Source: Marinagarivorans cellulosilyticus (lineage in GTDB: Bacteria > Pseudomonadota > Gammaproteobacteria > Pseudomonadales > Cellvibrionaceae). Taken from it: a DNA stretch of 64,000 nucleotides. Below, piece by piece: positions 16,800-26,063 of the stretch (within the stretch, counting starts at the first letter, position 1; the number at the start of each line of letters is the position of its first letter). The stretch spans positions 2,696,685-2,760,684 of the forward strand of contig NZ_AP023086.1 of the NCBI RefSeq assembly GCF_021655555.1, written 5' to 3'. The translations under genes were made by a program, and so were the position numbers. The notes under the pieces were generated by a model, which saw only the letters and a program-made list of their open reading frames with translations, did no database searches and was not told where the DNA came from.

Positions 16800-18485
16800 C
16801 TAAGGTTTAGTACTCAGTTTAATTGAGCGGCTTAATAGTATGACAGGAATTAGCCCAACCAAAACAATGAGTAAAGAAGAGGGCGCTGCATCAATTAAGC
16901 GTTCATCCGATGCTAGCTCGTAGGCTTTAACGGCTAAGGTATCGAAGTTAAAGGGTCTAAGCATTAACGTTGCGGGTAACTCCTTGAGAGTATCCACAAA
17001 CACAATTAAAAATGCCGTGAGTATTGAGCCTTTTAACAGTGGTAAATGAATTTTCTGGAGGACCGCTAAGGGGCGATAACCCAATAATCTGGCTGCTTGA
17101 TCAATATTGGGTTTTATTTGTTGCATTCCGCTTTCGATGGCTCCGAGGGATACCGCTAAAAATCGCACCGTATAAGCAAATAATAGTGCAACAATAGTAC
17201 TTGAAAGCAATAGCTGAATGTCCATATTAAAGCTGTATTTAATGAAATCGATCAGCTGATTATCAAACCAGGCGAGAGGGGTGATTACGCCGATAGCGAT
17301 AATGGTGCCTGGCAGGGCATAGCCTAAACCGGCTAAGGACACCGATACTTTAACTGCTCGGCTTCTTTGATGGACTCTTTTTGCGTAGGCTAATAGTAAG
17401 GCTAGCACCACGGCAATGCAGCCGGCCATAGCCGCAAGATAGAGTGAGTTCCAAGCTAGGCTTATAAAGTTGTAGTCGATTTTAGACTCTAAAATAGCCC
17501 AAAATAAAAGCTGTAGGAAGGGAATAATAAAGCCAAATATCACTGGTACTGCACATACCAAGACGGCCAAAAGGGCTTTTGCTCCCGATAACCGGTTGGC
17601 TTTGGCGGGTTTACCGAGCGCATGGTGATATCGAGATTGCTTTCTGGAATGCCGCTCTAAGAATATGAGTAAGGCAATAAAGCCTAATAAAAATGAAGCA
17701 AGCTGTGCAGCAGCGGCGGTATCCCCAAAACCATAAAAAACTCTAAAAATACCTGTGGTAAACGTACTAACTCCAAAGTATTGTACTGTTCCGTAGTCCG
17801 CTAAAGTTTCCATTAAGGCTAAGGTCAAGCCTGTAACAATGGCGGGCCTTGCCATGGGAATATTGACTAAAAAAAAGGCTCGCTTCGCGCTACAGCCTAA
17901 TGTTCTACTGACTTCGGTAATGCTCGGCGACTGCTCAATAAAGGCCGCGCGTGCCAGTAGGTAGACATACGGGTATAGGACTAGAGTAAACATGACTATT
18001 GCGCCGCCAAGCGAGCGAATATTAAAAAACCAGTACTCGCCATATTTCCAGCCCGTTAGATCTCTGATTAGTGTTTGTACGGGCCCGGCAAAATCAAGCA
18101 TGCCGGTATAGGTGTAGCCGATAATATATGCAGGTATTGCCAAAGGCAGTAGTAAAGCCCACACAAATATTGTTTTCCCGGGGAAGTCATAACGACTTGT
18201 TAGCCATGCGCTGGGTACACCCACAATGGTAACGCCGCAACCAACCCCCAGCATCAGTAAAAGAGAGTTGACAATATAGTCAGCCAAGACAGTACTATAG
18301 AGGTGCGTAAGGACATTCAAAGAGCCGGTGAACACTTCGAATACAACGGCTCCAATTGGAAGCATAATGAGCAAGGCAATACACAGCGCGCTTAACGTAA
18401 GAGGCCGGGGTAGGCTCGCGGGTATGAGTGTGAATTTTGGTGCTTTAGCTGCGGAGTTGTTGTTTGTTTGGGGAGTAAGCGGCAT
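16800..18485 (-). CDS. fbpB: Ferric-iron ABC transporter permease (fused FbpB type)
   Basis: A 561-residue inner-membrane protein with about twelve predicted spans in two homologous halves, as in FbpB/SfuB. Each half has an EAA-like loop contacting the ATPase: LGCSAKRAFFLVNIPMARPA in the first and LLGYRPLAVLQKIHLPLLKG in the second. N-terminal residues are polar (MPLTPQTNNN) before the first span near residue 30. The binding-protein gene lies 431 bp upstream with repeat debris in the gap, and the ATPase gene follows after 52 bp. The start ATG has no strong Shine-Dalgarno sequence. Confidence 0.93.
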   Translation of the reverse strand: MPLTPQTNNNSAAKAPKFTLIPASLPRPLTLSALCIALLIMLPIGAVVFEVFTGSLNVLTHLYSTVLADYIVNSLLLMLGVGCGVTIVGVPSAWLTSRYDFPGKTIFVWALLLPLAIPAYIIGYTYTGMLDFAGPVQTLIRDLTGWKYGEYWFFNIRSLGGAIVMFTLVLYPYVYLLARAAFIEQSPSITEVSRTLGCSAKRAFFLVNIPMARPAIVTGLTLALMETLADYGTVQYFGVSTFTTGIFRVFYGFGDTAAAAQLASFLLGFIALLIFLERHSRKQSRYHHALGKPAKANRLSGAKALLAVLVCAVPVIFGFIIPFLQLLFWAILESKIDYNFISLAWNSLYLAAMAGCIAVVLALLLAYAKRVHQRSRAVKVSVSLAGLGYALPGTIIAIGVITPLAWFDNQLIDFIKYSFNMDIQLLLSSTIVALLFAYTVRFLAVSLGAIESGMQQIKPNIDQAARLLGYRPLAVLQKIHLPLLKGSILTAFLIVFVDTLKELPATLMLRPFNFDTLAVKAYELASDERLIDAAPSSLLIVLVGLIPVILLSRSIKLSTKP

Positions 18486-18916
18486 CTGTTTTGGATCACT
18501 GAAAGAAAGCGAATAAAAGCACTTTAAGCAGCGCCTTTAAATTGTCAAAATCATAACTTAAGGGCGCGTCTAAAAATACACTTTTCCGCGATAGCATTGT
18601 TACTGTTCTGAGCCTCTTAATAGCTGCTCCTCGATAACGGCTCTTCGACATTGTTCTCCTCGATAACTGCTCCTGCGTTATTCTAATCAATCAAATCCAT
18701 GTGACGGTGTAATGTCTAATAAGGGATTCCAGTCCCGATCGTTATTCTAATCAGCCACCTCTCTGTGGCGGTGCAATGTCTAATAAGGTGCTTCCTGCAA
18801 CGATGCCCGAAGTGCCGCTTAAATTCATTGCGACGTTCGGGCGGTAGTTTCTTGCCCGCGCAAAAAAATTGACGAGTTTGAGGGGGGGCTTAATACGGTG
18901 CCCTGAAATAGATAGC
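18486..18916. other. Gap between iron-transporter genes with repeat debris
   Basis: This 431-bp stretch separates the binding-protein and permease genes, which are normally adjacent. It contains a fragment of repeat family B (18562-18600) and two imperfect direct copies of a GTGNCGGTGNAATGTCTAAT block near 18700-18721 and 18766-18787. No coding frame is convincing. Insertion and decay of small repeats would explain the unusual spacing. Confidence 0.6.
18562..18600 (+). repeat. Fragment of inverted-repeat family B
   Basis: GGGCGCGTCTAAAAATACAC followed by TTTTCCGCGATAGCA matches the left end of the 140-bp family B copies at 43622-43761 and, reversed, 28015-28154. The rest of the element is missing or degraded. 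Confidence 0.7.
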
Positions 18917-19975
18917 TTATTTCCAGCCTGCGCGATCCATAAGTTCAACAGCTTTACGGTTATTCTCGCCAAGCTTTGTTAATGCTAGGTCGTCGCGTTT
19001 AAAGGAACCCCAGCTGGCAAGTACAGGGTCGATGGTGCCTGCCTCTATTATTGGGTATTCATTATTTTTCTCGCCATACCACGCTTGGGCAGACTCAGAA
19101 ACCAAAAACTCCATGAGTTTGATGGCGTTTTCTTCATTTTTTGCTGATTGAGTCATACCTATGCCGCTCACATTCACATGAGTGCCTCTGTCTTCTTGGT
19201 TTGGCCAAAAAATCGCCAGCTTGCTGGCTATGTTTTTACTTTCGGTGTCATCACTTTTTAATAGGCGGCCAAAATAATAAGTGTTAGCGATGGCAATATC
19301 GCATACACCGGCTGCGGCCGCTTTAAGCTGGTCAGTATCACCGCCTGCAGGCGGCCTAGCAAAATTAGCGACCAACCCTTTTGCCCACGTGAGTGTTGCG
19401 TTTTCACCCTTCGACTCGATCATGGAACCAACGAGAGATTGGTTGTAAATATTACTGGACGAGCGGATACAAATGCGACCTTTCCACTGGCTGTCGGTTA
19501 AGGACTCATAGCTCGAAAGCTCGCTAGGGTCGACCTTGCCCTTGACATAAAAAATAGGTCTGGCTCGAAGGGATAATCCAAACCATTGGTTCTCGCTATC
19601 GCGAAGGTTTATGGGTACTAGGCTATTCAGTTTTTGGCTATCCACTGGCTGCAAGAGGCCTACGCTTTTTGCTCGATGCAGGCGCCCAGCATCGACGGTA
19701 ATGAGTACATCGGCTGGACTTCCTTTACCTTCCACCTGTAAGCGCTTAATGAGAGCGTCATCTTTCCCTGTCACCAAATTAACCTTTACGCCTGTTTCTT
19801 GGGAGAATTCATCCAGCAGCGGTAAAATGAGCTCTGCTTTGCGAGCGGAGTACACATTAATCTCCTCGGCACCTTTTTGCGAGGCAGGGGAATTACTGGT
19901 GGCTTTAAAGCCTAGAGTGATTAATACGGCGGCCGCAATACAGGCGGTCAATACAATTAGGTGTGAGTTCTTCAT
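18917..19975 (-). CDS. fbpA: Ferric-iron ABC transporter substrate-binding protein
   Basis: A 352-residue periplasmic protein: signal sequence (MKNSHLIVLTACIAAAVLIT) then INVYSARKAELILPLLDEFS, the start of the FutA/FbpA fold. The adjacent tyrosines that coordinate Fe(III) in this family are visible in IANTYYFGRLL. A HxN segment (GTHVNVSGIGM) and the terminal NRKAVELMDRAGWK are also typical. It binds ferric iron and hands it to the permease encoded downstream. A Fur-like palindrome lies 65 bp upstream of the ATG, indicating iron repression. Confidence 0.93.
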   Translation of the reverse strand: MKNSHLIVLTACIAAAVLITLGFKATSNSPASQKGAEEINVYSARKAELILPLLDEFSQETGVKVNLVTGKDDALIKRLQVEGKGSPADVLITVDAGRLHRAKSVGLLQPVDSQKLNSLVPINLRDSENQWFGLSLRARPIFYVKGKVDPSELSSYESLTDSQWKGRICIRSSSNIYNQSLVGSMIESKGENATLTWAKGLVANFARPPAGGDTDQLKAAAAGVCDIAIANTYYFGRLLKSDDTESKNIASKLAIFWPNQEDRGTHVNVSGIGMTQSAKNEENAIKLMEFLVSESAQAWYGEKNNEYPIIEAGTIDPVLASWGSFKRDDLALTKLGENNRKAVELMDRAGWK

Positions 19976-20039
19976 GTGCGTGTCCTAAGGTCAAGCTGAG
20001 CGGGGCAGCGCGATACTGCCTTTAAGCGGGGCATTATAC

Positions 20040-20058
20040 GTTAATAATTATCATTTAT
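20040..20058 (-). promoter_or_regulatory. Fur box upstream of the iron transporter
   Basis: On the minus strand the site reads ATAAATGATAATTATTAAC. It agrees with the 19-bp Fur consensus GATAATGATAATCATTATC at 14 positions, including the whole ATGATAAT core. It lies 65 bp upstream of the binding-protein start, a suitable place for iron-dependent repression. Confidence 0.75.
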
Positions 20059-20077
20059 GCTTGCAGGGGCCGCGCAT

Positions 20078-20104
20078 AATGTATACCCCGTGTGGTTCGA
20101 CATT
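20078..20104. repeat. Small hairpin repeat with ACCCCGTGTGG loop
   Basis: AATGTATACCCCGTGTGG followed by TTCGACATT forms a short inverted repeat whose loop matches the stronger hairpin at 52448-52490 (AATGTAGACCCCGCGTGG, then CTTTACATT). The two suggest a small dispersed palindromic family. Confidence 0.5.
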
Positions 20105-20358
20105 GACGAGTAATCACCGAAATTTAGAGCTAAATATCTTTTACGGGTTGTGAGGGGCCTCTGGGTACGAGGCATGGGGCATTGCCCGTGACTTCGAGTT
20201 AACTGAAGTAAAAGTTGGGCAGTGTATTCTTCCTGTCGAGCCAAAGGCTTGCAGCTTGCAACCAATTGGCAGTTGGCGGTACGTTTAGTCGATATTGTGG
20301 TTCTAGCGGCGTGTATTGTTTTTGTGTTGGGTTATAGGCGCTCGCGGGTAAAAGGTTT

Positions 20359-20526
20359 ACCCTAAAAACCGCAGTTGAACCATCAAAGTCTACGCATCCC
20401 CTTGGTGCACCTGACGCGTGATAAAAATGATTCATCACCAATAAGGTGACTACACATTTTTACTACACGCCATGCACACCAACGGAATACGCATCTTTTT
20501 GACTCTCAACCGCGGTTTCTAGGGTA
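20359..20526 (+). repeat. Inverted-repeat family A, long form (~167 bp)
   Basis: Nearly identical to the copy at 41370-41536. Outer arms: CCTAAAAACCGCAGTTGA on the left and TCAACCGCGGTTTCTAGGG on the right. The centre is a second palindrome (CCTTGGTGCA paired with TGCACACCAACGG, and CGTGATAAAAATG paired with CATTTTTACTACACG) bounded by TACGCA at 20391-20396 and 20488-20493. There is no coding capacity, so it looks like a non-autonomous MITE-like element. Confidence 0.85.
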
Positions 20527-20630
20527 CGCTCGATTGATTAGCTCGCAGTATCTGTACATGTGCCTTAAGGCTGGCCTGTGCTGTTTCTCCGTAGGAGCTA
20601 TGCTAATAACTTTTGTCACTGCATGCCTCG

Positions 20631-20903
20631 CTATTTTGAGTGAGAGCAATTATTTGTGTCTTTTACATAAACCAATTCTGCGATATGAAACCAGATATTA
20701 CTTTTTCCGCTGCATAAAAAGTAATTCTGATTTTGGCTCCAGTGATTAATGTAAAGGTGGCCTAAAATCGGGAGGGTGAACGTGAGTGCTAAGCTAGCAG
20801 CGGCGCTTTGCGAAAACAGTTTGGTTACCTTCGGTGTTAACGGTTTTTTAACAACGCCTTGGTAAATGATAATTGCAAGGGGTGTACACAAGCCAATGCT
20901 CAC
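20631..20903 (-). CDS. Possible small membrane protein or gene remnant
   Basis: A 90-residue open frame from GTG at 20903 with two hydrophobic segments (SIGLCTPLAIIIYQG and AASLALTFTLPILGHLYI). The frame stays open another ~20 codons upstream, where AAGGAG is found, but no good start codon is placed for it. It could be the remnant of a larger membrane protein. The rest of 20527-21029 shows nothing I recognise. Weakly supported. Confidence 0.25.
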   Translation of the reverse strand: MSIGLCTPLAIIIYQGVVKKPLTPKVTKLFSQSAAASLALTFTLPILGHLYINHWSQNQNYFLCSGKSNIWFHIAELVYVKDTNNCSHSK

Positions 20904-21029
20904 ACCAAGAAGGTAGAACGCTCCTTTATTACTTTGCGTAGGCCGGGGTACCCCTTAAGAATAAATGAAGTTTACCCCAGTAGGGGTTGACGCAAGCCTG
21001 CGCTGCCCGCATCGCTATAAAAAACTATC

Positions 21030-24000
21030 TTAAGGCGTTTTAGCCACTGGCTGCGCTGGTTTTATTTTATGTTTCTCGCGAATTTTATCGCCCATTATTA
21101 ACATGCAGGGGGTAAGTAATAATGTTAATAAAGTAGCAATGGCTAAACCGCCGGCAATAGCACTGGAAAGTTGCGTCCACCACTGGGTGGAGGGGGCGCC
21201 AAAGCCAAGGCTGGGTTCTAATAAATTCACGTTAACCCCAAGGGCCATGGGCAATAGCCCTAAAATAGTAGTAACCGACGTTAGCATAACCGGGCGCAGG
21301 CGCAGGCAGCCGGTTTGAAAAGCGGCATCTAATGCGCTAACGCCAGAATCGCGAATTTGATTGTAGGTATCGATTAAAACAATATTGTTGTTTACCACAA
21401 TGCCGGCCAAACCAATAATGCCCATGCCCACCATCACAATGCCAAAGGGTTGGCTATTCACTAATAGCCCTAGTAAAACCCCAGCCGTAGAAAACACAAT
21501 GGCCGAAATAATTAACAGCGATTGATACCAGCTATTAAACTGCACCAATAAAATCATTAGCATCATAAAAATGGCAATTAAAAAGGCGGTGCCTAAAAAT
21601 TGCCCAGCTTCTTGTTGATCTTCACTTTCGCCTGCGGGTGTGACTTTTACGCCTGGTGAAATATCAATGCCGGAATCCAACAACGCTTTTAAACGCTCGC
21701 CTACTTGCGCACCCGGTGCTAAGCCCGATTTAACAGTGATCGCGCGGCTGCCATCGATGCGGTTAAGCACGCTGGTTTTATTGCTAGGTACCACAACCAC
21801 AAAATTGGAAAGCGGTACTTGGCCACGGGATGTTTTAACGGTGAGGCGTTTCATTTGATCGAGCGAGCGCCAAACCTTAGGGAAGCGCACGCGAATGTCG
21901 ACTTCGTCGCTGGCGTATTCTGGCCGGTAGCGCGCTAGCATTAAACCATTAGTCACCATTTGCACGGCGTTGCCTACGGTTAATACATCGGCGCCAAAAC
22001 GCGCGGCGGCGGCGCGGTCTACCTCTACCCGCCATTCTACGCCCGGTAAGCTGCGGTTATCTTCAATATCCACAAAGCCGCCTAGCTCCTCCATTTTGGC
22101 GGTAATGGCGTTAACAGCGGAATCCATTTTAGTGCGGTCTATGCCGCTAATGTGTAGCTCGATAGGTTTGCCGCCACTGGGGCCTTCTTCTTGTTGGCGA
22201 AATTCCAACTTAATACCGGCAATATCAGCAGTGAGTTTACGCATTTGGTCCAAAATTTTGCTGGCGGGGCGGCGTTGATCCCAATCGATAAATTGAAACT
22301 GCAGCGTGCCGATAACATCCGGTGGCATTTCGCCAGATGCGCCCACCATCGAGCGGGCATAGAGCGCTTTTACCTCTGACAAACCCTGCAAACGGTCTTC
22401 GACGTTGCGCAAAATAGTATCGCGCTCGTAAATGGATAAATCACCGCGCGCGCGCACCCATACTTGGGCGGATTCTGGCTCGGCCGCAGGGAAGAATTCG
22501 ACCCCGTGGTTAAACATCCCGTAGGCGGTGTAAATAACGACCATGCCTGCAATCATGCCCATTAAAGTGGTGCGCGGTTTTTTTAGGCAAGCCATTAATA
22601 CGCGGGCGTAAAGCTTGCTAGCTTTGCCATTGGCGACTTGGTGTTTTTGGGTGCTTTTACGCTGGGATATGGCGCCTAAGGTGGGCAAAAAAACCAATGC
22701 CATCGCCAGCGAACAAATTAAACATAAAATCACCGTGGCCGGAAGGTACTTCATAAACTGGCCAATAACGCCGGGCCAAAATAATAGCGGCGCAAATACG
22801 GCAATGGTGGTGGCGGTAGAGGCAATAATGGGCCATGCCATACGGCTAGCGGCATTGGCCCAAGCTTGCCTTGGGGATTCACCATCGGCTAAATTGCGAT
22901 CGGCCAGTTCGCTAACCACAATGGCGCCGTCCACCAACATACCGGCAACTAAAATCAGTGAAAACAACACCACCATATTCATGGTGAAGCCAATTAGCCA
23001 AATAAATAAAATCCCCGTTAAAAATGCCCCAGGAATGGTAATGCCCACCAATAATGCCGAGCGCACACCCATGCTGGCAATAATTAAAATAAGCACCAAT
23101 ACCACGGCCGTTAACACGTTATTGAGTAAGTCCGACAACATGGTGCGTACTTGATCGGATTGATCCATGATATAGGTGACTTTAATGTCCGCAGGGAAAA
23201 ACTCGGTAGCGCGGGCGACTAGCGCTTGGGTTTTTTCGATGGTTTCAATAATGTTGGCGCCGGTGCGCTTTTTAACCTCTAACACAACGGCGGGCTCGCC
23301 ATTAATACGGGCAAAACCGTGCGGGTCTTTAAAGCTGCGGTTCACCGTTGCCACGTCGGCAAAAGTCACTACTGTGTCGCCATCGACTTTGATGGGCATA
23401 TTCAGAATATCATCTAAGTCCTCGACCACGCCGGGCACCTTAATGGACATTCTACCGGCGCCTGTATCTAAGCTGCCGGCGGCTACAAGGCGGTTGTTAT
23501 TGGACACTATGTTGTACAGCTGTAAGTAATCGATGCCATAGGTTTCGAGTACCTGTGGGTCGACAATAATTTCGAGCAAATCTTCGCGGTCGCCGCCGAT
23601 GTCTACCTCTAATACCTCGGGGATGGCTTCGATGTTATCGCGCAGCTCGCGGGCAATGGCCACCAATTCGCGCTGCGATACGGGGCCAGATAAGCCAATG
23701 GATAATACGGGGAATAACGACACGTTAATTTCGTGAACCACAGGCTCGTCGGCTTCGCCGGGCAATTTACTGCGCGCCATATCGACCTTTTCGCGTACAT
23801 CGGCAATTGCGGTATCTGAATCAAAACCGGCGTCAAACTCCAGCATCACCGAGGCGTAACCCTCGCTGGCGGTGGAGGTCATTTCTTTTAAGCCCTCGAG
23901 CGAGCGCAACTCGTGCTCCATGGGCCGAATCAGCAAGCGCTCGCCATCCTCGGGGCTTACGCCATCGAGTGTCATGGAGACATACATCATAGGAATCGCA

Positions 24001-24122
24001 ACGTCGGGGTTGGATTCTTTTGGGATGGCCATATAAGCGCCAATGCCGCTTAAAAACAAAAATATTAATAAAGTTACCGTGGCCCGGCTGCGGCTAATGG
24101 CGGCTTCTATCAGCGCTCTCAT
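21030..24122 (-). CDS. RND-family efflux permease
   Basis: A 1030-residue inner-membrane proton antiporter with the usual twelve-span, two-large-loop layout: TM1 at residues 15-33, spans clustered at ~335-470, the second periplasmic loop ~540-830, and spans to the end. It probably exports small molecules through an outer-membrane channel supplied in trans. The TM4 proton-relay motif is GMLVDGAIVV: the first Asp (398, equivalent to AcrB Asp407) is kept but the second is Gly399. Several RND subfamilies vary here. Its start overlaps the stop of the adaptor gene by 4 bp. No outer-membrane channel or regulator gene adjoins it. Confidence 0.93.
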   Translation of the reverse strand: MRALIEAAISRSRATVTLLIFLFLSGIGAYMAIPKESNPDVAIPMMYVSMTLDGVSPEDGERLLIRPMEHELRSLEGLKEMTSTASEGYASVMLEFDAGFDSDTAIADVREKVDMARSKLPGEADEPVVHEINVSLFPVLSIGLSGPVSQRELVAIARELRDNIEAIPEVLEVDIGGDREDLLEIIVDPQVLETYGIDYLQLYNIVSNNNRLVAAGSLDTGAGRMSIKVPGVVEDLDDILNMPIKVDGDTVVTFADVATVNRSFKDPHGFARINGEPAVVLEVKKRTGANIIETIEKTQALVARATEFFPADIKVTYIMDQSDQVRTMLSDLLNNVLTAVVLVLILIIASMGVRSALLVGITIPGAFLTGILFIWLIGFTMNMVVLFSLILVAGMLVDGAIVVSELADRNLADGESPRQAWANAASRMAWPIIASTATTIAVFAPLLFWPGVIGQFMKYLPATVILCLICSLAMALVFLPTLGAISQRKSTQKHQVANGKASKLYARVLMACLKKPRTTLMGMIAGMVVIYTAYGMFNHGVEFFPAAEPESAQVWVRARGDLSIYERDTILRNVEDRLQGLSEVKALYARSMVGASGEMPPDVIGTLQFQFIDWDQRRPASKILDQMRKLTADIAGIKLEFRQQEEGPSGGKPIELHISGIDRTKMDSAVNAITAKMEELGGFVDIEDNRSLPGVEWRVEVDRAAAARFGADVLTVGNAVQMVTNGLMLARYRPEYASDEVDIRVRFPKVWRSLDQMKRLTVKTSRGQVPLSNFVVVVPSNKTSVLNRIDGSRAITVKSGLAPGAQVGERLKALLDSGIDISPGVKVTPAGESEDQQEAGQFLGTAFLIAIFMMLMILLVQFNSWYQSLLIISAIVFSTAGVLLGLLVNSQPFGIVMVGMGIIGLAGIVVNNNIVLIDTYNQIRDSGVSALDAAFQTGCLRLRPVMLTSVTTILGLLPMALGVNVNLLEPSLGFGAPSTQWWTQLSSAIAGGLAIATLLTLLLTPCMLIMGDKIREKHKIKPAQPVAKTP

Positions 24123-25195
24123 TGCTTAGCCTCCACGGGCTCCACTGTTTGCCCAGGCTGTACAAAACCGGCGCCTAAAGTAATTAGCCGGAACGAATCC
24201 GGCAGGCCTTGTAGGCTTGCGCCGTTGTTGTCTAGGTCTAACACTTTTACCGGATAAAAACGCACGGTGTTGTCATCAGTTACACCGCTTACGCCCAATT
24301 GGCCTTCGTCGTTTAGGCTTAACAGCGCAGGGGATAAGCGATGTACGCGGGCTTTGGGTAAGTGAATACGCAAGGTGGCGCTGGCGCCAGCAACGCGGCT
24401 GCGGCTTGGGTTATTCGCGCTAACTTCAATGGTGTAAGCGCGGGTGCTTGCGTTAGCGGCGTAACTAATAAAGCTAATTTGGCCTGCCATTAAACGGCCA
24501 TCCAGTAAACGCAGCTCGACATCTTGGCCGTTTTTTAAATGTTGAACTTGTTGCTGGGGAATATGGGCAACAACTTTGAGTTTATCGATATCCACCACAT
24601 CCATTAGCGGGTCACCAATTTTTACGTAAGTGCCGGCATCCACATAACGGCGATTAATCACGCCGTTAATGGGCGCCTTGGGTTGGCCATAATCTAACGC
24701 TAGCTGCGCCGCAACTAAATTGGCTTTGGCGAGTTCTTGCGCGCTGAGTAAACGGCTAAGTTCGGTTTCTGCAACTAAGCGCGATGACTTTAAGGTTTTG
24801 GCACTGGCCAGTTCCTTTTTGGCCAAATTTAATTCTGCTTTTGATTGCACTAAGCGCTGGCTTCGGCCCTCGTCAGATAATGTTAAAAGCGCTTGGCCCT
24901 GTTTAACGCTTTGCCCTTGATCAGCCAGTAACTTATCAATTTGGCCGGCCACTTGCGCCGATACGGTCACAGCTTGCCAAGGTTCAATTTGCCCTTGGGT
25001 GATAATTTCATTTTGCCATTCAATAGCATTAGAGGTTTTAACCTCGACCTTTGGCAGGCCTTGCGCCGCACTTTGCTGCTCGGCGGGCGGCTCGTCTTGG
25101 GCGCTTTTTTTATCGCCAATTAACAACCAAATGGCAAACAGTAGCGCTAGTACAATGGCTAATTTTACGGGGCTAAATACTTTTGAAAGTGACAT
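24119..25195 (-). CDS. RND efflux periplasmic adaptor (membrane fusion protein)
   Basis: A 358-residue HlyD/AcrA-type protein. It has an N-terminal membrane anchor (VKLAIVLALLFAIWLLIG), the first lipoyl half (QVAGQIDKLLADQGQSVKQG), a helical hairpin (~115-170), the second lipoyl half (APINGVINRRYVDAGTYVKI) and beta-barrel and membrane-proximal domains to the end. It links the inner-membrane pump to an outer-membrane channel. The pump gene overlaps it by 4 bp, so the two are translationally coupled. The substrate cannot be deduced. Confidence 0.92.
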   Translation of the reverse strand: MSLSKVFSPVKLAIVLALLFAIWLLIGDKKSAQDEPPAEQQSAAQGLPKVEVKTSNAIEWQNEIITQGQIEPWQAVTVSAQVAGQIDKLLADQGQSVKQGQALLTLSDEGRSQRLVQSKAELNLAKKELASAKTLKSSRLVAETELSRLLSAQELAKANLVAAQLALDYGQPKAPINGVINRRYVDAGTYVKIGDPLMDVVDIDKLKVVAHIPQQQVQHLKNGQDVELRLLDGRLMAGQISFISYAANASTRAYTIEVSANNPSRSRVAGASATLRIHLPKARVHRLSPALLSLNDEGQLGVSGVTDDNTVRFYPVKVLDLDNNGASLQGLPDSFRLITLGAGFVQPGQTVEPVEAKQ

Positions 25196-26063
25196 GGTAA
25201 GAATGGTTTCCCTTTTAAAAAATTAAACAAGCGTTACAGCTGCAGGTTTGTGCTGGCTAATTTTACTGAGTGACTATGACAAGAATCAGTGCTTAATGAC
25301 GGTAATGCAAACGTAAAAGGCCTTGGTAAAACAGCAATGCAATAAAAGGCCATTTGTAGCTAATGCAGTACAAGTAACCGCTAATTTGGCCTTTGGGCGA
25401 CTAAAAGTTCCCCTGGGTTGCCTAAAACTTACCGCCAAAGCGGGCTAGTGGATCTTGCTGCTTACCATCAAATTGCTGGCGGGGGATTATTGATTGCACC
25501 ATAGTAAAATAGCGTTTGGGCGCGAATAATCCAAAATCATCGGTACCGCCGTCTATTTACAACGCGTATAGCATAATCAATCATTCGGTGCGTATACAGT
25601 GCATTGCGGGCTGTAGGCGCTATTTTCTTGTAAGCTTTGCTTGCGCGTTTTGAACTTGGCTGGCCGGTGCTTATGCGCCGTAAAGGGTTGCTGCTGGCGC
25701 GACAAGTGTTACAGCTTGCGTGATGCGGCGGTATGCGGCTTTCGATTATGCGGTGCAAAACTTGTTGAACTGTACTGGCGCAGTGTAAGGGGCTGCGCTA
25801 TCAGCTTGTGCGATTGCTGGCGCGCGTCTCGACATTGGTGGGCTAAATCTCTATAGTGCGGCCCAATTACACGCACTTTTATAGCCCCTTTTTATTATCG
25901 CCTTGTTGTAGACGTTTTTTGCCGCTTTTGGATGTTCCCCGGGCCTGCTTTTCTGGCAAGCCTAACCCCTCCAGTGAGATGTGCCGGCACCGCTCGCCTT
26001 GGTTTAATCCCACCATTAAACCCCATTGCTAAGGTTTAATGCTTTATTTAGGAACCCACCACC
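25196..26063. other. Intergenic region, 868 bp
   Basis: Divergent region between the efflux operon and the ABC-F gene. Short frames occur on both strands but overlap one another and look non-coding. An inverted pair AAAGGCCA/TGGCCTTT is seen near 25345 and 25390. No TetR-type regulator for the pump is found here. Otherwise I see nothing. Confidence 0.5.

Noticed and set aside
22615..23154. 179-residue plus-strand protein inside the RND gene
   Set aside because: It lies wholly antisense to a well-supported RND permease; codon bias of the real gene creates the open frame.
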